A DNA stretch of 64,000 bases from Lineus longissimus (lineage: Eukaryota > Nemertea > Pilidiophora > Heteronemertea > Lineidae), in assembly GCF_910592395.1 (NCBI RefSeq), contig NC_088315.1, positions 12,030,501-12,094,500 on the forward strand, read 5' to 3'. The notes under the pieces were generated by a model. It did no database searches and was not told the DNA's origin. It saw only the letters and a program-made list of their open reading frames with translations. The number at the start of each line of letters is the position of its first letter. Within the stretch, counting starts at the first letter, position 1. The translations under genes were made by a program, and so were the position numbers. Shown here piece by piece: positions 21,902 through 33,526 of this stretch.

Positions 21902-22394
21902 GGAGACAATGTATGAGACAGCTGATTATCATCAGTGTACATTTCACTCTTCTAAAACCAACTTGTTTGGATCTGAATTATTCTTGGATCAGGGAGTGTA
22001 GACCCATTCAGATGCAAGTCATCCCACATCTTAGCACATGAATATGTGTCGAGGTTGTTTTGGTGTTTGTCATGATGTTCAAGTTGCACCCATGATCTAA
22101 ATCCCAATAGACTCACCCAATGTGTTCCCGCCAAAGTGATGCTGACCTAATGACCAGATCTCAGTACCCAGAAACTAGACCGAGAATTTGTTTGTTTGTT
22201 TCTAAAGTACATCACCCATCTCTGATCAGGTGAACTCGAAGTTGACTTATCTCAGCTCAGTCATTTCAGCGTTTAGGCAATAAAATCATATGGTATATGT
22301 GACACACCCAAATTGGATTTTAATATCCTTCAGAATGTTTCAGGATGGGGCTGCAGCTTTGCTGTAGGCCCTAGAGAAACAAAAGTAGCAAAAC

Positions 22395-23070
22395 ATGTGG
22401 CCTTTGGTGCATGTCACCAATGGGTACCAGAACTGGTCTAGTTCATTTCCCTCGCTTTCTCTGCTTCATGCAGTCATGGAAGATTGGTTAGTCCTTCGTG
22501 GTTTGTCAGACGAGCAGAAAGATGAACTCTGTGCTTTTATCACATTTAATGACTGGGAACTTGAAGAAGTGAACCCTCAATAGCTCATGAACATTGGTGA
22601 CCAACAGATTGAAGTGAACAGCCAAGGAAGTGACGAAAATATCGACCAAGACAAAGAGGAAAGTGCAGTGGTACAACAACCTGGTCAGCCATATGTAAAT
22701 GACTTCAGGCTGGAGCAGAATCTGGAGGCTGAGGAGTGCCAGTACTGTTTTTGTAGGCCTTGTGTGACAGATGAAAGGAATTGTGAACTTTGGTGGGAGA
22801 CAGAGAACCACGCCCCAGATGAGGATTTAACCACTCTCTTAGAAAACCTGTCTATAAGAGGTTTTGGACGAACTTGCTGCACTTTGGTGCATGGGAAATC
22901 CAAAGATACATTGTGAAGAAGGCAGCAGCAATTGCTGCAGACCCAGGCCGCAGAAAACACATACATGTATACCATAGGAGGGACATAATGCCAAATTGTG
23001 TCATAAAACTTGTTCGAGGGTGGTTCCCTAATCTGGAAAGTCAGCCCTACAGGGGACATATGTGGGAATG
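22395..23070 (+). pseudogene. Conserved multicopy Cys-containing protein, broken
   Basis: Three plus-strand segments (22395-22583, 22587-22916, about 22860-23071) read as one protein with an in-frame TAG near 22581 and a frame change near 22870. Landmarks: WLVLRGLSDEQKDELCAF, CQYCFCRPCVTDE, CELWWETENHAPD, then AWEIQRYIVKKAAAI, VYHRRDIMPNCVIKLVRGWFPN and YRGHMWE. The C-x2-C-x-C-x2-C cluster plus the final RDIMPNC/RGW motif recur in multicopy invertebrate ORFs that I associate with mobile DNA, but the function is unknown. It is divergent from the transposase-like gene at 20086-21901, so both could belong to one two-gene element. Confidence 0.5.
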
Positions 23071-23639
23071 AATAATTTGATGCCTGTGTGCAATATTCGA
23101 GATGCCAGATGGATTGTATCTTATCTTGGTCTTGGACTTGGAGCATATATTTCTGTGATTGTGTTATGACGTTTAAAACATGTGTAAACTAAACCAAGAT
23201 TTTTGAATTAAATGGATTAACATGGAAAATTATCAGTTTTTGGAATAAGTCTGGGATACATAAATGGCAGGAATTTGTAAGTTACTTCACTTGATTTCAA
23301 TGCTTGATGCATGCATGCTCATTCAGCTATCCGCCATCTTTGTTTACCTAGCAACAGCTGATCGTCAGGAATTTCTCTGATATTCATGAGTTAGCTGTCA
23401 GTCATTTTCGAAAATCAACTGTTTTTCTGGGGGTTATAATTTTTACTCCTTAATTTCTAAGCATTACAAGCTTTCTTAGGACTCATATTTGGTAGATGAG
23501 TGAACTATAATTTCATAGACTTGTCAAACAAATTTCAAGTCAGAAAAATTAGTTTGAGCTTAGAAATCCTGAAAAAATTGAAAACAAGTGTCAGAGCTCT
23601 GAAATGAATAAGTAATTAGGGCATTCTGCCATGTTGGGT

Positions 23640-24525
23640 TTTAATTGGCTATTTATAGGCAGCCACTGGGCTTTAAGGAATACTAGCATTTTGAAGAATT
23701 TTGGATTTGGCCCCCTCCCTGGTGGCCAAACGGCAAATCAGATCGAACCAAACTTCGGTACCTGAGATCACCTGACCAATGGGTACATATGTACTTAATT
23801 TGTGATCAATAGTCATTGCGGTTAAGAAACGTGCCATAGTTACAGCCGGTCGGCCAATTTACACCATTTGACCTCTGTGACCTTGAAAAGTAGGTCAAAT
23901 TAAAAACCTGCGTGACATGTACTGTATAGTGGTTAGATGTACCCATGATATCAAATTGGTGGCAATCGGGCAAAAAGTTAAGGAATAATCACATTTTTAA
24001 GGTTTTTGGATTTTGCTCCCTGGTGGTCAAGTGGTGAATCATATTGGACCGAACTTCGGTCCCTGAGATCACCTGACTTAGGGGTACATGTGTATCAAAT
24101 TTGGGATCAATAGTCATTGCAGTTTAGAAACGTGCCACAGTTACATCCTAACGGCCAATTTACGCCATTTGACCTCTGTGACCTTGAAAAGTAAGTTAAA
24201 TCAAAAACCCGTACGATATGTGATGTATCCTTGCTAGGAGTACCTACCATAAAAGTTTCATTGAAAACGGATCATTAATAGGAGACATATCACACTTTTT
24301 ATGTTTTCAGTTTTGGCCCCCTGGTGGCCAAGTCATGAACCAGACCGGACCGAAATTCAGTGTCAGAGTACCTCTGACCTAGGAGGTCATGTGTACAAAG
24401 ATTCAAGTTCATAGCACAAGCGGTTAAGAAACGTGCCACACAGGATACGGACGACGACGGCCGACGACGTCGACGACGGATACATGGCTATCGTATAGAC
24501 TCCCCTAACGGTGAGCCAAAAATGC
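23640..24525. repeat. Dispersed repeat of about 300-bp units, copy 1
   Basis: Three degenerate units start near 23696, 24001 and 24305, each with TTTGGCCCCCTGGTGG, then CGGT.CCTGAGATCACCTGAC, TAAGAAACGTGCCA..GTTAC and TTGACCTCTGTGACCTTGAAAA. The array ends in a (GAC)n-like stretch (24445-24480) and GGTGAGCCAAAA. The same order is found at 49450-50587. Confidence 0.85.
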
Positions 24526-25349
24526 TGAAAAGGCAGTGAAAAGTTAGTTACAGAGGATGTTGCTTGTACTGGAATGGGCAGATAAGTGAGTATATAAATT
24601 GCAATGGCGAGGGGCTAGGGGCTAGGGGCTGGAGGGCTGCCTTGGTGATCTGATAAATCTGAAACGGGCAAGAAATTTCATAGCATGGTAAGGCAAATCA
24701 ATAATAACATGTAAGTTTATCAAGGCACAGTTAGTCCATAGTCTCTGTTTGAATGTCAATTGGCGATATCACAATAACAGTCGGCAAAGTCTTGAATGAA
24801 GATCAGGAGGAGATAGACGAAGTCATGAAGTAGTATGAAGTATCCTTCCTTGGGACTGGTATCCCACGATACGTGAAGACAGGACCAAATGATAGTGACG
24901 GGCGTCAGAACGATTTGACAGTGTGTCAGAACAGGGGTCAGATATTTGAATCCACGGCGGTCCAACACTTATTTGCATAGGAAGTAGTCACAGGAGAGCC
25001 AATCAGAGGCGGTGATCGCAACCACGTGGTGCTGTGACGTAAAACAATCCATCGAGCAAGGCGCTCAATATGGCGTCAAAAAATCGACACGAAGAGTTCT
25101 CAAAATAATGAGTTCGGGACTAAATCGGTGTAATACAACCTGGCGGCTGATTGAACTTGAAAACCGGTCATACACTCGATATTAGTCGTTATATGATAAT
25201 AATCTTGAACATATTTGCCATTATAGGGTATTCCTAAGGCATCGAATGATGCGATATCCGAAAGTCGGAAAATAGCATGTGTGAGAGGAAAGTCTCGATC
25301 GGAGAAAAGTGACTAAGTTTCGAAAAGCCGGTTCTCCACCATGTCGTCC
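24526..25349. other. No gene recognised
   Basis: Contains a short GGGGCTA tandem near 24608-24630 and nothing else identifiable. Confidence 0.5.
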
Positions 25350-25572
25350 GTTTATTATACTCCCAGCTCACACGAAGGCACACGTTGGATGACCAGCAAA
25401 TACTAAGAGTAGAGCTCTTGACATGCAGCGTGGCCTATCTGAACGGAGGTGCACGCACTTCTGACAGATTGACCTAGTTTACCCTTTGACCAGCCTCATT
25501 CCACGTGGTAACGTGACGGAGGGTACTGAGGCTTGAGGCTCCTAACGAAGGGGTCTAAACTATACTTAACAT
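25350..25572. repeat. 223-bp dispersed repeat, copy B
   Basis: Gap-free match in the same orientation to 6045-6267. Confidence 0.75.
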
Positions 25573-25644
25573 TATCTTTACTATGAATTGTATCTCAGTC
25601 AAGGAAAAATTAATCCACCCTAAACCAAGAATTTGTTTTTAAAT

Positions 25645-27705
25645 TTCTTGATTCTACGCATTTAAATATAGTGTATTACAATCAAATGCAGGAGTCTTCA
25701 AAAAGAATTTCCTTTCTTCGTAATTTATTCAGCTTTACATATTTGGCTATCTCTCGGTTCATTGCTGAAACCAGTGGAGCTTAAGGTTCTCTTCCCAGCC
25801 TTATGCCCTCCGCCCATAGGCCAATTTTGAGATACGTGCACATGTCAAACTAACACTGTATTGGGCATTTTTATGGTTTTTTTTTCTGAATGACACCATC
25901 TTGTCTTTTTTCCGGTAAAGCATTAAAAACTGACGTTCTCACTTCATATGGGGTCCACCCATTCCTCTCCCCCGAACCGTCCTGGGCTTTGGGAGGCTGT
26001 CAAAGGGCACTGTCTTGCGATGAAGACGAAGACGAAGGACCAAACAGATGATTCGTGATCATTTCTCAGATTGTAACAGTGTCCGAACATATAGATCGTT
26101 CGACATCCCTATCACATTCAAGCACAGCATCAGGTATGTTTCTTCCCCAAGACATGTTTAGCTGATGCCTCCTGTACAAATTGTGCACACTGTGAATACT
26201 GATAATGACTATATCAGGGAAACCGCGAGACCTACTGACCAGACTCAGGGAATATCTAATAGATATCACAGGTAATCAACACTTGAGCCACCGAGTCAGG
26301 TGATCGTCATGAACAACGAAATGTTGCAAATTAGAAAGACGCAAAGGTGCTAATTAGAAAGTGCCAATTAGAAGGACCAAAGAGGATAACTAGAGATGAA
26401 AAAACAAGGGTGCATATGTCCCCCCCCCCCCCCCCCATCACACATATGACGCCTTCGACAGGTAAGAAAAAGTAGCAGGGTAGAACTTCCGTTGATGGCG
26501 CTGAAAATCAGACCAGTTGATGTCTCGGAGAGAAAATGGAAAAGACGGGGATGGTAAACTGTATATGAATCAAGCTCAAAAGAACCTGGCTGACGATTTC
26601 AAATGAAATCAGATGAAGGTGGTTTGGTGTCTTGTTTACATTCTCTAGAAGCATTCTTGATCTCTGATGGTCATCAAGATCACCCTTTTTCATACACCCC
26701 CTTCCCCTCCCCTCTCCGCTTACTCAATTGGCAATAAATGTCTCCGTCATGCAAGTAATTAACAGTGAGACATCATTTTATAAGACACACGGCAACACAC
26801 CCGATTTTGCTTAAGGTTTGGCCCTTCATATTAAAATCAACACTTTTAAAACGCCAAGTCATCGAAAACATGTTCAAAAGCCGCCTGTCTCTCATTAACA
26901 CCCCGGCCCATGCTGATCTCTTTATCTCTGATTTATCTCCATTTTAGTATCCAAGGAATAAAATGTAACATTAGACGAATGCCTTGAATGAGTTCTGGTC
27001 AAGATAAGAACTGAATTAAATTGTCTTCGTCTCAAAGGGGTACTGTGGCGGCGACGCATTACTATCCATAGGATCATCAATTTAATAACAGAAGACGTAT
27101 TTGAACTCTAATCCTTCCTTTACCTAATCATGCATCACCGTGAAATATATTGTAAAACATCAGCAGCTTCGGGGTGAGGTTCATATCATACAGTGGTTTC
27201 ACAACGCAGCAAGTTCACGTAATGACACTGTTTTAGGCTACTTTTTCCTTTAAGTATGGTCTAATTTTAACTTATATCAAACGTCGATAAAAAACCGGAT
27301 AGATTTTCATCGCGAAAAAAAATGGCGGAAAGTACAAGGCTTCAACTAGATGACGCTGACTTCAGAAGTACATAAAGGCGATATGCCGTTAGAGGTGCTT
27401 TGCAATGATGCCTGCTAATCGAGGTGAACAAAATGCATCTGATCATCATTCTTCTAAAACGACTCTTAAAGTATCGTTTTTAATAGGCAAATTGCATTTT
27501 CCCAGCAGAATACGGAATTTGCCTATCAAACCATGTAATGATACAGCAAGGTTGAGTGATGCCTACTGACTGTAGAAGCTGGTTCTTTAGTTTAAACATT
27601 TAGTTTCGAGCTATCAATAGATGCAGTCACTTCACCGTTCGAATGTGAAGACCAAGTGATGAAGTGACCGGAGATCATGATAACTCTAAATGTCATTTTG
27701 GGACT
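25645..27705. repeat. Tandem segmental duplication, unit A
   Basis: It shares a colinear series of blocks with 27843-29869: TTCTTGATTC.ACGCATTTAAAT, then CAGACTC.G.GAA.ATCTAA, TCAATTGGCAATAAATGTCTCCG, CTTTATCTCTGATT.ATC, CATTCTTCTAAAACGACTC, CAGCAGAATACGGAATTTGCC and AAGTGACCGGAG. Unit A has about 460 bp of extra sequence near its left end (25670-26130), which is absent from unit B. A C17 run lies at 26420-26436. No coding capacity is visible. Confidence 0.8.
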
Positions 27706-27842
27706 CACGTCCTTCTACGAGTCTCGCGTGAAAATGGCCACAATGTATAAAATAGATATTATGGCTATTTATACGCGAGTTCCGTAATGCAATTGCTCGC
27801 CACACCGACCCTCTGAAGTTCCAAATTCTTAATATTCATTAA

Positions 27843-29869
27843 TTCTTGATTCAACGCATTTAAATGTCAGGTGTGGTTTATCCCCGAGACATGAAAAGCT
27901 GATGCATTTGCGCAATCTATGAATGCTGATAACGACTACATCTGGGAAACTGCAGAGTCCTATTTACCAGACTCGGAGAACATCTAACAGATGTCACCGA
28001 TAGGACACGGCCATACAATGAAAACTTGAGCCAACGACTCAGGTGTTCATTATGGCAGCGGCGTAGCTACCTTTTTGGTTGGGGGAAGGGCGGTAAAATG
28101 ACATACAACGAATCTAACGGGCCGAGTTCAAGAAAAGGTAGCAGGAGAAAACTTCCGTTGACGGCGCCAGAAATCCAGTTGATGCGTTCGAGAGAAAATG
28201 GAAATTATTGAGATGGTAAATTAGTTGAATCAAGCTCCAAACACCCTTGTTGACAATTCAACATGTTCAACAGATAACAAATGAAGTTGTTTTGATGGCC
28301 TATTACCTTCTTTTGAAGCATTCGTGATCCCTGATGGACACCAAGCTCATCCTTTTCCATACACCTCCCCCTCCGCTTACTCAATTGGCAATAAATGTCT
28401 CCGACGTGCCAATAATTAACAGTGAGACATCCTTTCGTTATAAGACATACGGCAACACACCTGATTTGGCTGAATGTTTGGCCCTTTATTTTTAAATCGA
28501 CATGATTAAAAGCCAAGTTATCGACAACATGTTCAAAAACCGCCTGTCTCTCAATAACACCCATGCTGATCACTTTATCTCTGATTCATCCCCATTTTAG
28601 TGTCCAATGAATAAAATGTGACATAAGACGAATGTCTTCTGGTAAGGATAAGGAACTGTATTAAACTATTTCGTCCCATAGAGGTACGTGTACTTTGCTA
28701 TTATATCTGCTAATCGGGATGACCAAAACGCTTTTCACTATACATGCTTCCCGAAATTGGTGGCTTGCATTGGAACTAACTTTCTCCCCTTCTCCGTCAT
28801 TAAAGGCATTCAAGTGTGTTAGTCAACCATGACCATCTCCTTTTTCCCTCCACCATAAGGCCTAGTTTCCTCTTATGACATCGCTATTTCGGACACTAAG
28901 CGTCCCATTTCTGGAAAGGTGTATAGACGTTGCATATAATTTAAATCTACATTCTTCTAAAACGACTCTTAAAGGTCATATATCAAGGTTTTTTGCCATT
29001 TTCTGCTGTAAGACGATTTCAAAAGTGTACCTAACACTTTATACAATACAGAAAACCAAATGCAATTAGCTCCATCCATTTTGAAGATATAGCCAATTAT
29101 GTGTTTGACAACTTGATTACCTGATCAGGCTAGCAACTGGCTTGTTAGAGCCAGGCGGCGGGTTCAGCAAAAGTTGTGATGTAGATCAGGTCATCTGTAC
29201 ATGTCATGCAATCATAAAAGCAGGAGGGCCTTAATTAATTATGCACACCTGGAAGTAATGTGTTTCATTCACTATGGTGTATTGTGTGGCTCCGAATTGT
29301 GTCAAGGCTAGCACAAAGAACAATCGAATGACGGATGGGACCCATTTTCATGAATTTCCAAAGCCAGTTGAACGAGAGAGGAGGAAGCTGTGGATTCGGA
29401 AGTGCAAACGTTTGGAGTGTTGGAAGCCTGGGCCTTCGGCCAAACTTTGCAGTGATCACTTTATCGATACGGATTATCACATGAAGCCGGATATCTGCAT
29501 CCAACTGAATATTAAATGCCACTTGTTAAAAACAGCTGTTCCATCTGTATTCGATTTGACCAACCCCACTTACATGCGACAGCCTCCAAAGGAACGTTCG
29601 TTAGCCAAAAAACGTAAACATCAAGAAGTGAGTTGAAGAATCAGGCAAATTGCATTTTCCCAGCAGAATACGGAATTTGCCTATCAAACCATGCCAATGA
29701 TACAGCAAGGGTGAGTGATGCCTGCTGACTGTAGTTGGAGAAGCTGGTTCTCTGCTTTAAACCTTTAGTTTCAACCCATTAATTGATGCAGTCACTACGC
29801 CATTCGAGTGTGAAGACCAAGTGACGAAGTGACCGGAGGCCACGATAACTCAAAATGTAATTTTGGGAC
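27843..29869. repeat. Tandem segmental duplication, unit B
   Basis: Second copy of the block described at 25645-27705, in the same orientation, with offsets of about 1.74 kb in the middle and 2.16 kb at the right end. The right-end offset is larger because unit B carries about 430 bp more, including a THAP-domain ORF. Confidence 0.8.
29274..29636 (+). CDS. THAP-domain protein, 120 aa
   Basis: A single-frame ORF with ATG at 29274 encodes an almost complete THAP zinc-finger DNA-binding domain. Zinc ligands C4, C9, C59 and H62 (C2CH pattern: YCVAPNC ... KLCSDHF) are present, as are the invariant Pro in FHEFPKP (29), Trp in KLWIRK (40), Phe 63, and the closing AVPSVF motif near residue 89. The remaining 30 residues are basic (SLAKKRKHQEVS) and could be a nuclear signal. 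THAP domains occur in cellular transcription factors and in P-element-type transposases; no transposase domain follows here, so this is either a short gene or the first exon of a longer one. The ORF closes with TGA, then the duplicated flank resumes. It lies in unit B of the tandem duplication and is missing from unit A. Confidence 0.85.
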   Translation: MVYCVAPNCVKASTKNNRMTDGTHFHEFPKPVERERRKLWIRKCKRLECWKPGPSAKLCSDHFIDTDYHMKPDICIQLNIKCHLLKTAVPSVFDLTNPTYMRQPPKERSLAKKRKHQEVS

Positions 29870-30309
29870 CATTACGTTTCTCTGCCCTTGATGATTTTTC
29901 CGTCAGGACCCCCCGTTTTAGGCCTTTTGGTGGGTCCAATTATCAAGATTGGCCTGATGACCCTTGGGATTAGCCGTTCAGTTTGTGTATTCCGGAAATA
30001 TTTCCTACCCACTAAAGAAATAAAATATGAAATATTGTGCAGCGTCGCTTTTGGGAACGAGACAGTTCGCCAGCAAATATATCTCTATCACAAACAGGTC
30101 TTTTAAATTTTGAAATTGACTGAAGAATGACGATTTAGAGTGAGAAGAAAAACAGACATTTTTGTCGATCTTGTCTGGTTCTCATCGTTTGATGAATTGC
30201 CGCAGCTTTGTCGATCAGTTAGCGCACCCCCGCCTCGAGCAAGTTTCAGTGTCTTGCGCATCCAGGCTGATCACTCAAACGTGTTAAGTTGCCGTGCGCA
30301 GTTGTTACT

Positions 30310-30720
30310 TCAGAACAGAAAATATTCGCGGCATAAAATTTTCGCGAATGCCTTACGATGGACATATTCGCGGCAGAATATTTTCGCGTGTGAAGAATTA
30401 TTTTCCAAGAAAATTTAGACTGTCTATTTTGACTCTAAGTGGACTGAAGTGTAAAATGTCCCCTATACATAACATATATGGGCAAAGCAAAAGTTGTTTA
30501 AGTTTAGGTGTAAATATGATAAGTGCTAATTGCTCGGGGTATACATGTACGTTGGGCCAAGCTGTATGCAGTGCCTCTGTGGAAACATGGCAACAATGAC
30601 ATGGATTTCAGGCTAAAAGAAAGAGATTTTCGCGGCAGAATATTTTCGCGAGCCTGACCTACTCGCGACATTCGCGAAAAAATGCTACACGCGAACTTTT
30701 TCCGTTCTACAGTATATAGT
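30310..30720. repeat. TTCGCG-rich dispersed repeat
   Basis: ATTCGCGGCATAAAATTTTCGCG, ATTCGCGGCAGAATATTTTCGCG and TTTCGCGGCAGAATATTTTCGCG occur at about 30327, 30365 and 30629, followed by CTCGCGACATTCGCGAAAAA and CACGCGAAC...TCTACAGTA. The TTCGCG...CGCGAA arrangement forms short inverted repeats. Confidence 0.7.
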
Positions 30721-31029
30721 GCACAATATTTCGGAACTGTAAAATTAAAATTACAGGTAAAATGTATAGTGTATCTACTTTAAGTGGAATTTCAAATGTT
30801 CTGGAATAGTGGATTTTACTAAGAAGGTTCATCCTCATGAATCCAATCCTAAATCAAATGTCGTCGAGTTTTGAAAAGAGGGTGGAATGTCAACTATGTG
30901 TTGTCATGTTGACTATATTACAATGTCCATTGGTCGCGCTTTATTGTAAAATAGCTTTGAGAAGTTTTGTAAGGACTCCATGAAAGGGGAATGTCCGTGA
31001 AAGAGGAATGTCCTCTTTACTTTCCTAGC

Positions 31030-31830
31030 CCTCCATTTGTAGATTATGCAAAGCGAGTGTTCACAAAGCCTCTTTTCTTGTAAAATGAGACATGTCACTA
31101 CTATAATTGCTCATTTATTCATGTTCACAACCCAATCATCAGTCAGTCATTTAGCACAAACACAAAGCGTCCTTAGAACATAAAGTTTGTGACATTTCAT
31201 TAGTTTTTGAGGTTTCTTTGTGAAATTTGGGTTTATAAAACCATGTTTTCAACAAAGATAAATGATCTCTTGGCAAAATATATATTCTTGTTCAGTCAAT
31301 CAAAGTCATCAATCTGACAGTGGTTTCAACAAAATTTAGGCAAGACTTCGACCAATATTGAAACACTATATTTTGTAGATTAATGCAAAGAGAGTGCTTA
31401 CAAATCCTCTTTTTTATAAGATGAGACATTTCACTGCAAAAACTGCTCATATATTCATGTTGTCACAGACCTAATAATCAGTCCATCAAAATTCTAACAA
31501 ACATAAAGCGCCCTAAGAACAAAATAACTATTACAATCTTTGTGAAATTTCTGTTCATCAAAGTCACTATTTTCAAAAATCAACCATGCTTCCAGTCAGA
31601 GTAGTCCTAGCTACACTAAACGATGATATATATGTTAAGCATATTATATAATTAATCTCTATCTGGGGTGGCACAGAATGTATTGTCTAGAATGAGGCTT
31701 GTTTTACACTATATTTTGCAGATTAGGCCTGTGACAACATGAAAATATGAGCAGATTTTGCAGTCGAATGTCTCATCTTGCAAAAAAAGAGGATTTGTAA
31801 GCACTCTCTTTGCAATATTATACATTTCTT
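31030..31830. repeat. Three-copy repeat, two direct and one inverted
   Basis: A block of about 110 bp (TTTGTAGATTA.TGCAAAG.GAGTG..TACAAA.CCTCTTTT ... GATGAGACAT...ATTCATGTT) occurs at about 31035-31150 and 31372-31480 in direct orientation and at about 31722-31828 as the reverse complement. The second and third copies form an inverted repeat with a spacer of about 240 bp. Confidence 0.8.
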
Positions 31831-31869
31831 CCTGAATAATTCTTCCAGTGACCATTCTCTCGTGAAAGA

Positions 31870-33420
31870 CAGTTGCTTACGCTACACAAAAGTCAAAAAA
31901 AAAATCGAGGATTAACCATGGAACTTTTGAGATATGTTGAATTTTGCACAAATCAGCGAAAAACGCGCCAACTGGCACTGCTAAACAACTGCTAAATCAA
32001 CACTGGCGTACTGTGAGGACCAAGAAATCAATGATCTTTTAGGAACTACGGTTAGGGCTTGGCCGCGCATGAATATAAAAAAAGTCCCTAATGAGACCCA
32101 AAAATGACACGTGCGCTTTGGGGTATTCCTGATTCAAAGGACGAATAGACCCTTTTGCGCAGTTTTGACCCCAGATTTTTTTCGAAAATTTAAATGTACA
32201 TTATATTGCCTATCTCATGGTAGTTAGCTTATGTGCCAGAAAAAAATTCTCTCCAAGTATATGGGGCGCAAACTTGGCAGAGCTCGAGAAATGTTTGACC
32301 TGATTCTTGGGCACCGAGCAGGATTTTTAGGAGTATCGAAGGTGGCATCACCTACAGAGGTTCTTCACGTGACGTCATGACTTGACGTTTTGACGCAATA
32401 TCCTGGTCTTCGGTCCGTCTGTCGAATTTTGCATGCACCCGCTGAAATTCTCACATATTCCCTCTGCCACAGTTTGAAATTCCACACACCGATCCAGTGT
32501 GTATAGTGCGCTGCTTGTAACATGGATTGAAAAGCTTTCTTGTTATGTTTCGATGAAAAACCATTTTAAGGATGCCGTGTTAGCTTTTTTAGACCTCGCA
32601 ATGATATTGCGCGCATGCGTATCCAACCTTAGATACGTCCCATTATGACCATTGTTGGCCGGCGATTGTTCCGATTGTTTAGAGGTGACTGGCGAGCCAA
32701 CTGTGGCAGAGACAGTAGGTCGGGTGAGGCTTGACAACGATTTTAACCATTGACGATGCTTTGAGAATTGTTACGACGGCCACCTGCCAATGCATTTCCT
32801 TTACGTCGTGACCACGTGCGACTGCTAATATGACAGTCATCACGTGACATCAGTGAAAAACCTCCACTGGTAATGAAACGAATTAAATGCACTGAAAGTG
32901 CCTTAAAAAGCTTCACTCGGACTAAAAATGTGCCGGTATGGGTATCTGGCACCAGTATTTTGGTCTCAGCATGCATCTGGGTGATGCCTTGTGTGTCACC
33001 CAAGGCACTGGTTTAACGTGACGTCTGATGGATTTAATGGAACTGTGGAGTGAGACCTCGTCGCGTGATCGAAGACATGAATGAACAGAAAAGCACGATT
33101 GAAAATCAGAAATAAATGCAAACCAGGATGAAAGGAAATAAGTTGATAGCTAGAAATACGTTCGATAGAGGTGGCACAACGATAGCACTCAAGAAGAAAA
33201 ACAAAAAAATTATTTATTCCTTGCAAAATCCCAAACAGGACGCTTTTAGTGGCAATCGAAACGCTGACGTGTGTGCCCCAAAGGTGAAAATTGGACGTCA
33301 TGTCTTTGGGCATTATTTGCCTCCCATCCTAACATGAAACTGATAAGTATATGGTCGAAAGCTTTATTCAAAATTGTCCATTTCTAGCCGTGTTTATGTT
33401 AGATTCGTTCTTATCGCATG
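31870..33420. other. No gene recognised
   Basis: No ORF with a known domain and no clear repeat. Several ORFs of 60-105 codons on the minus strand at 32543-33313 lack codon or domain support. Confidence 0.5.
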
Positions 33421-33422
33421 CC

Positions 33423-33526
33423 GAATTTCCATGATGATGTATGTTTGTATAAGTTACCACTTAAAAGTGGTAACTTTACCACTTCAAAGTGGTAACTTAT
33501 ACAAACATACATCATCATGGAAATTC
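33423..33526. repeat. Perfect palindrome, 40-bp arms
   Basis: Positions 33423-33462 and 33487-33526 are exact reverse complements over 40 bases (outer GAATTTCCATGATG / CATCATGGAAATTC). The 24-base centre is itself made of palindromic words (ACTTAAAAGT, GGTAACTTTACC). The whole 104-bp structure could extrude as a cruciform or give a long RNA hairpin. Confidence 0.97.
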
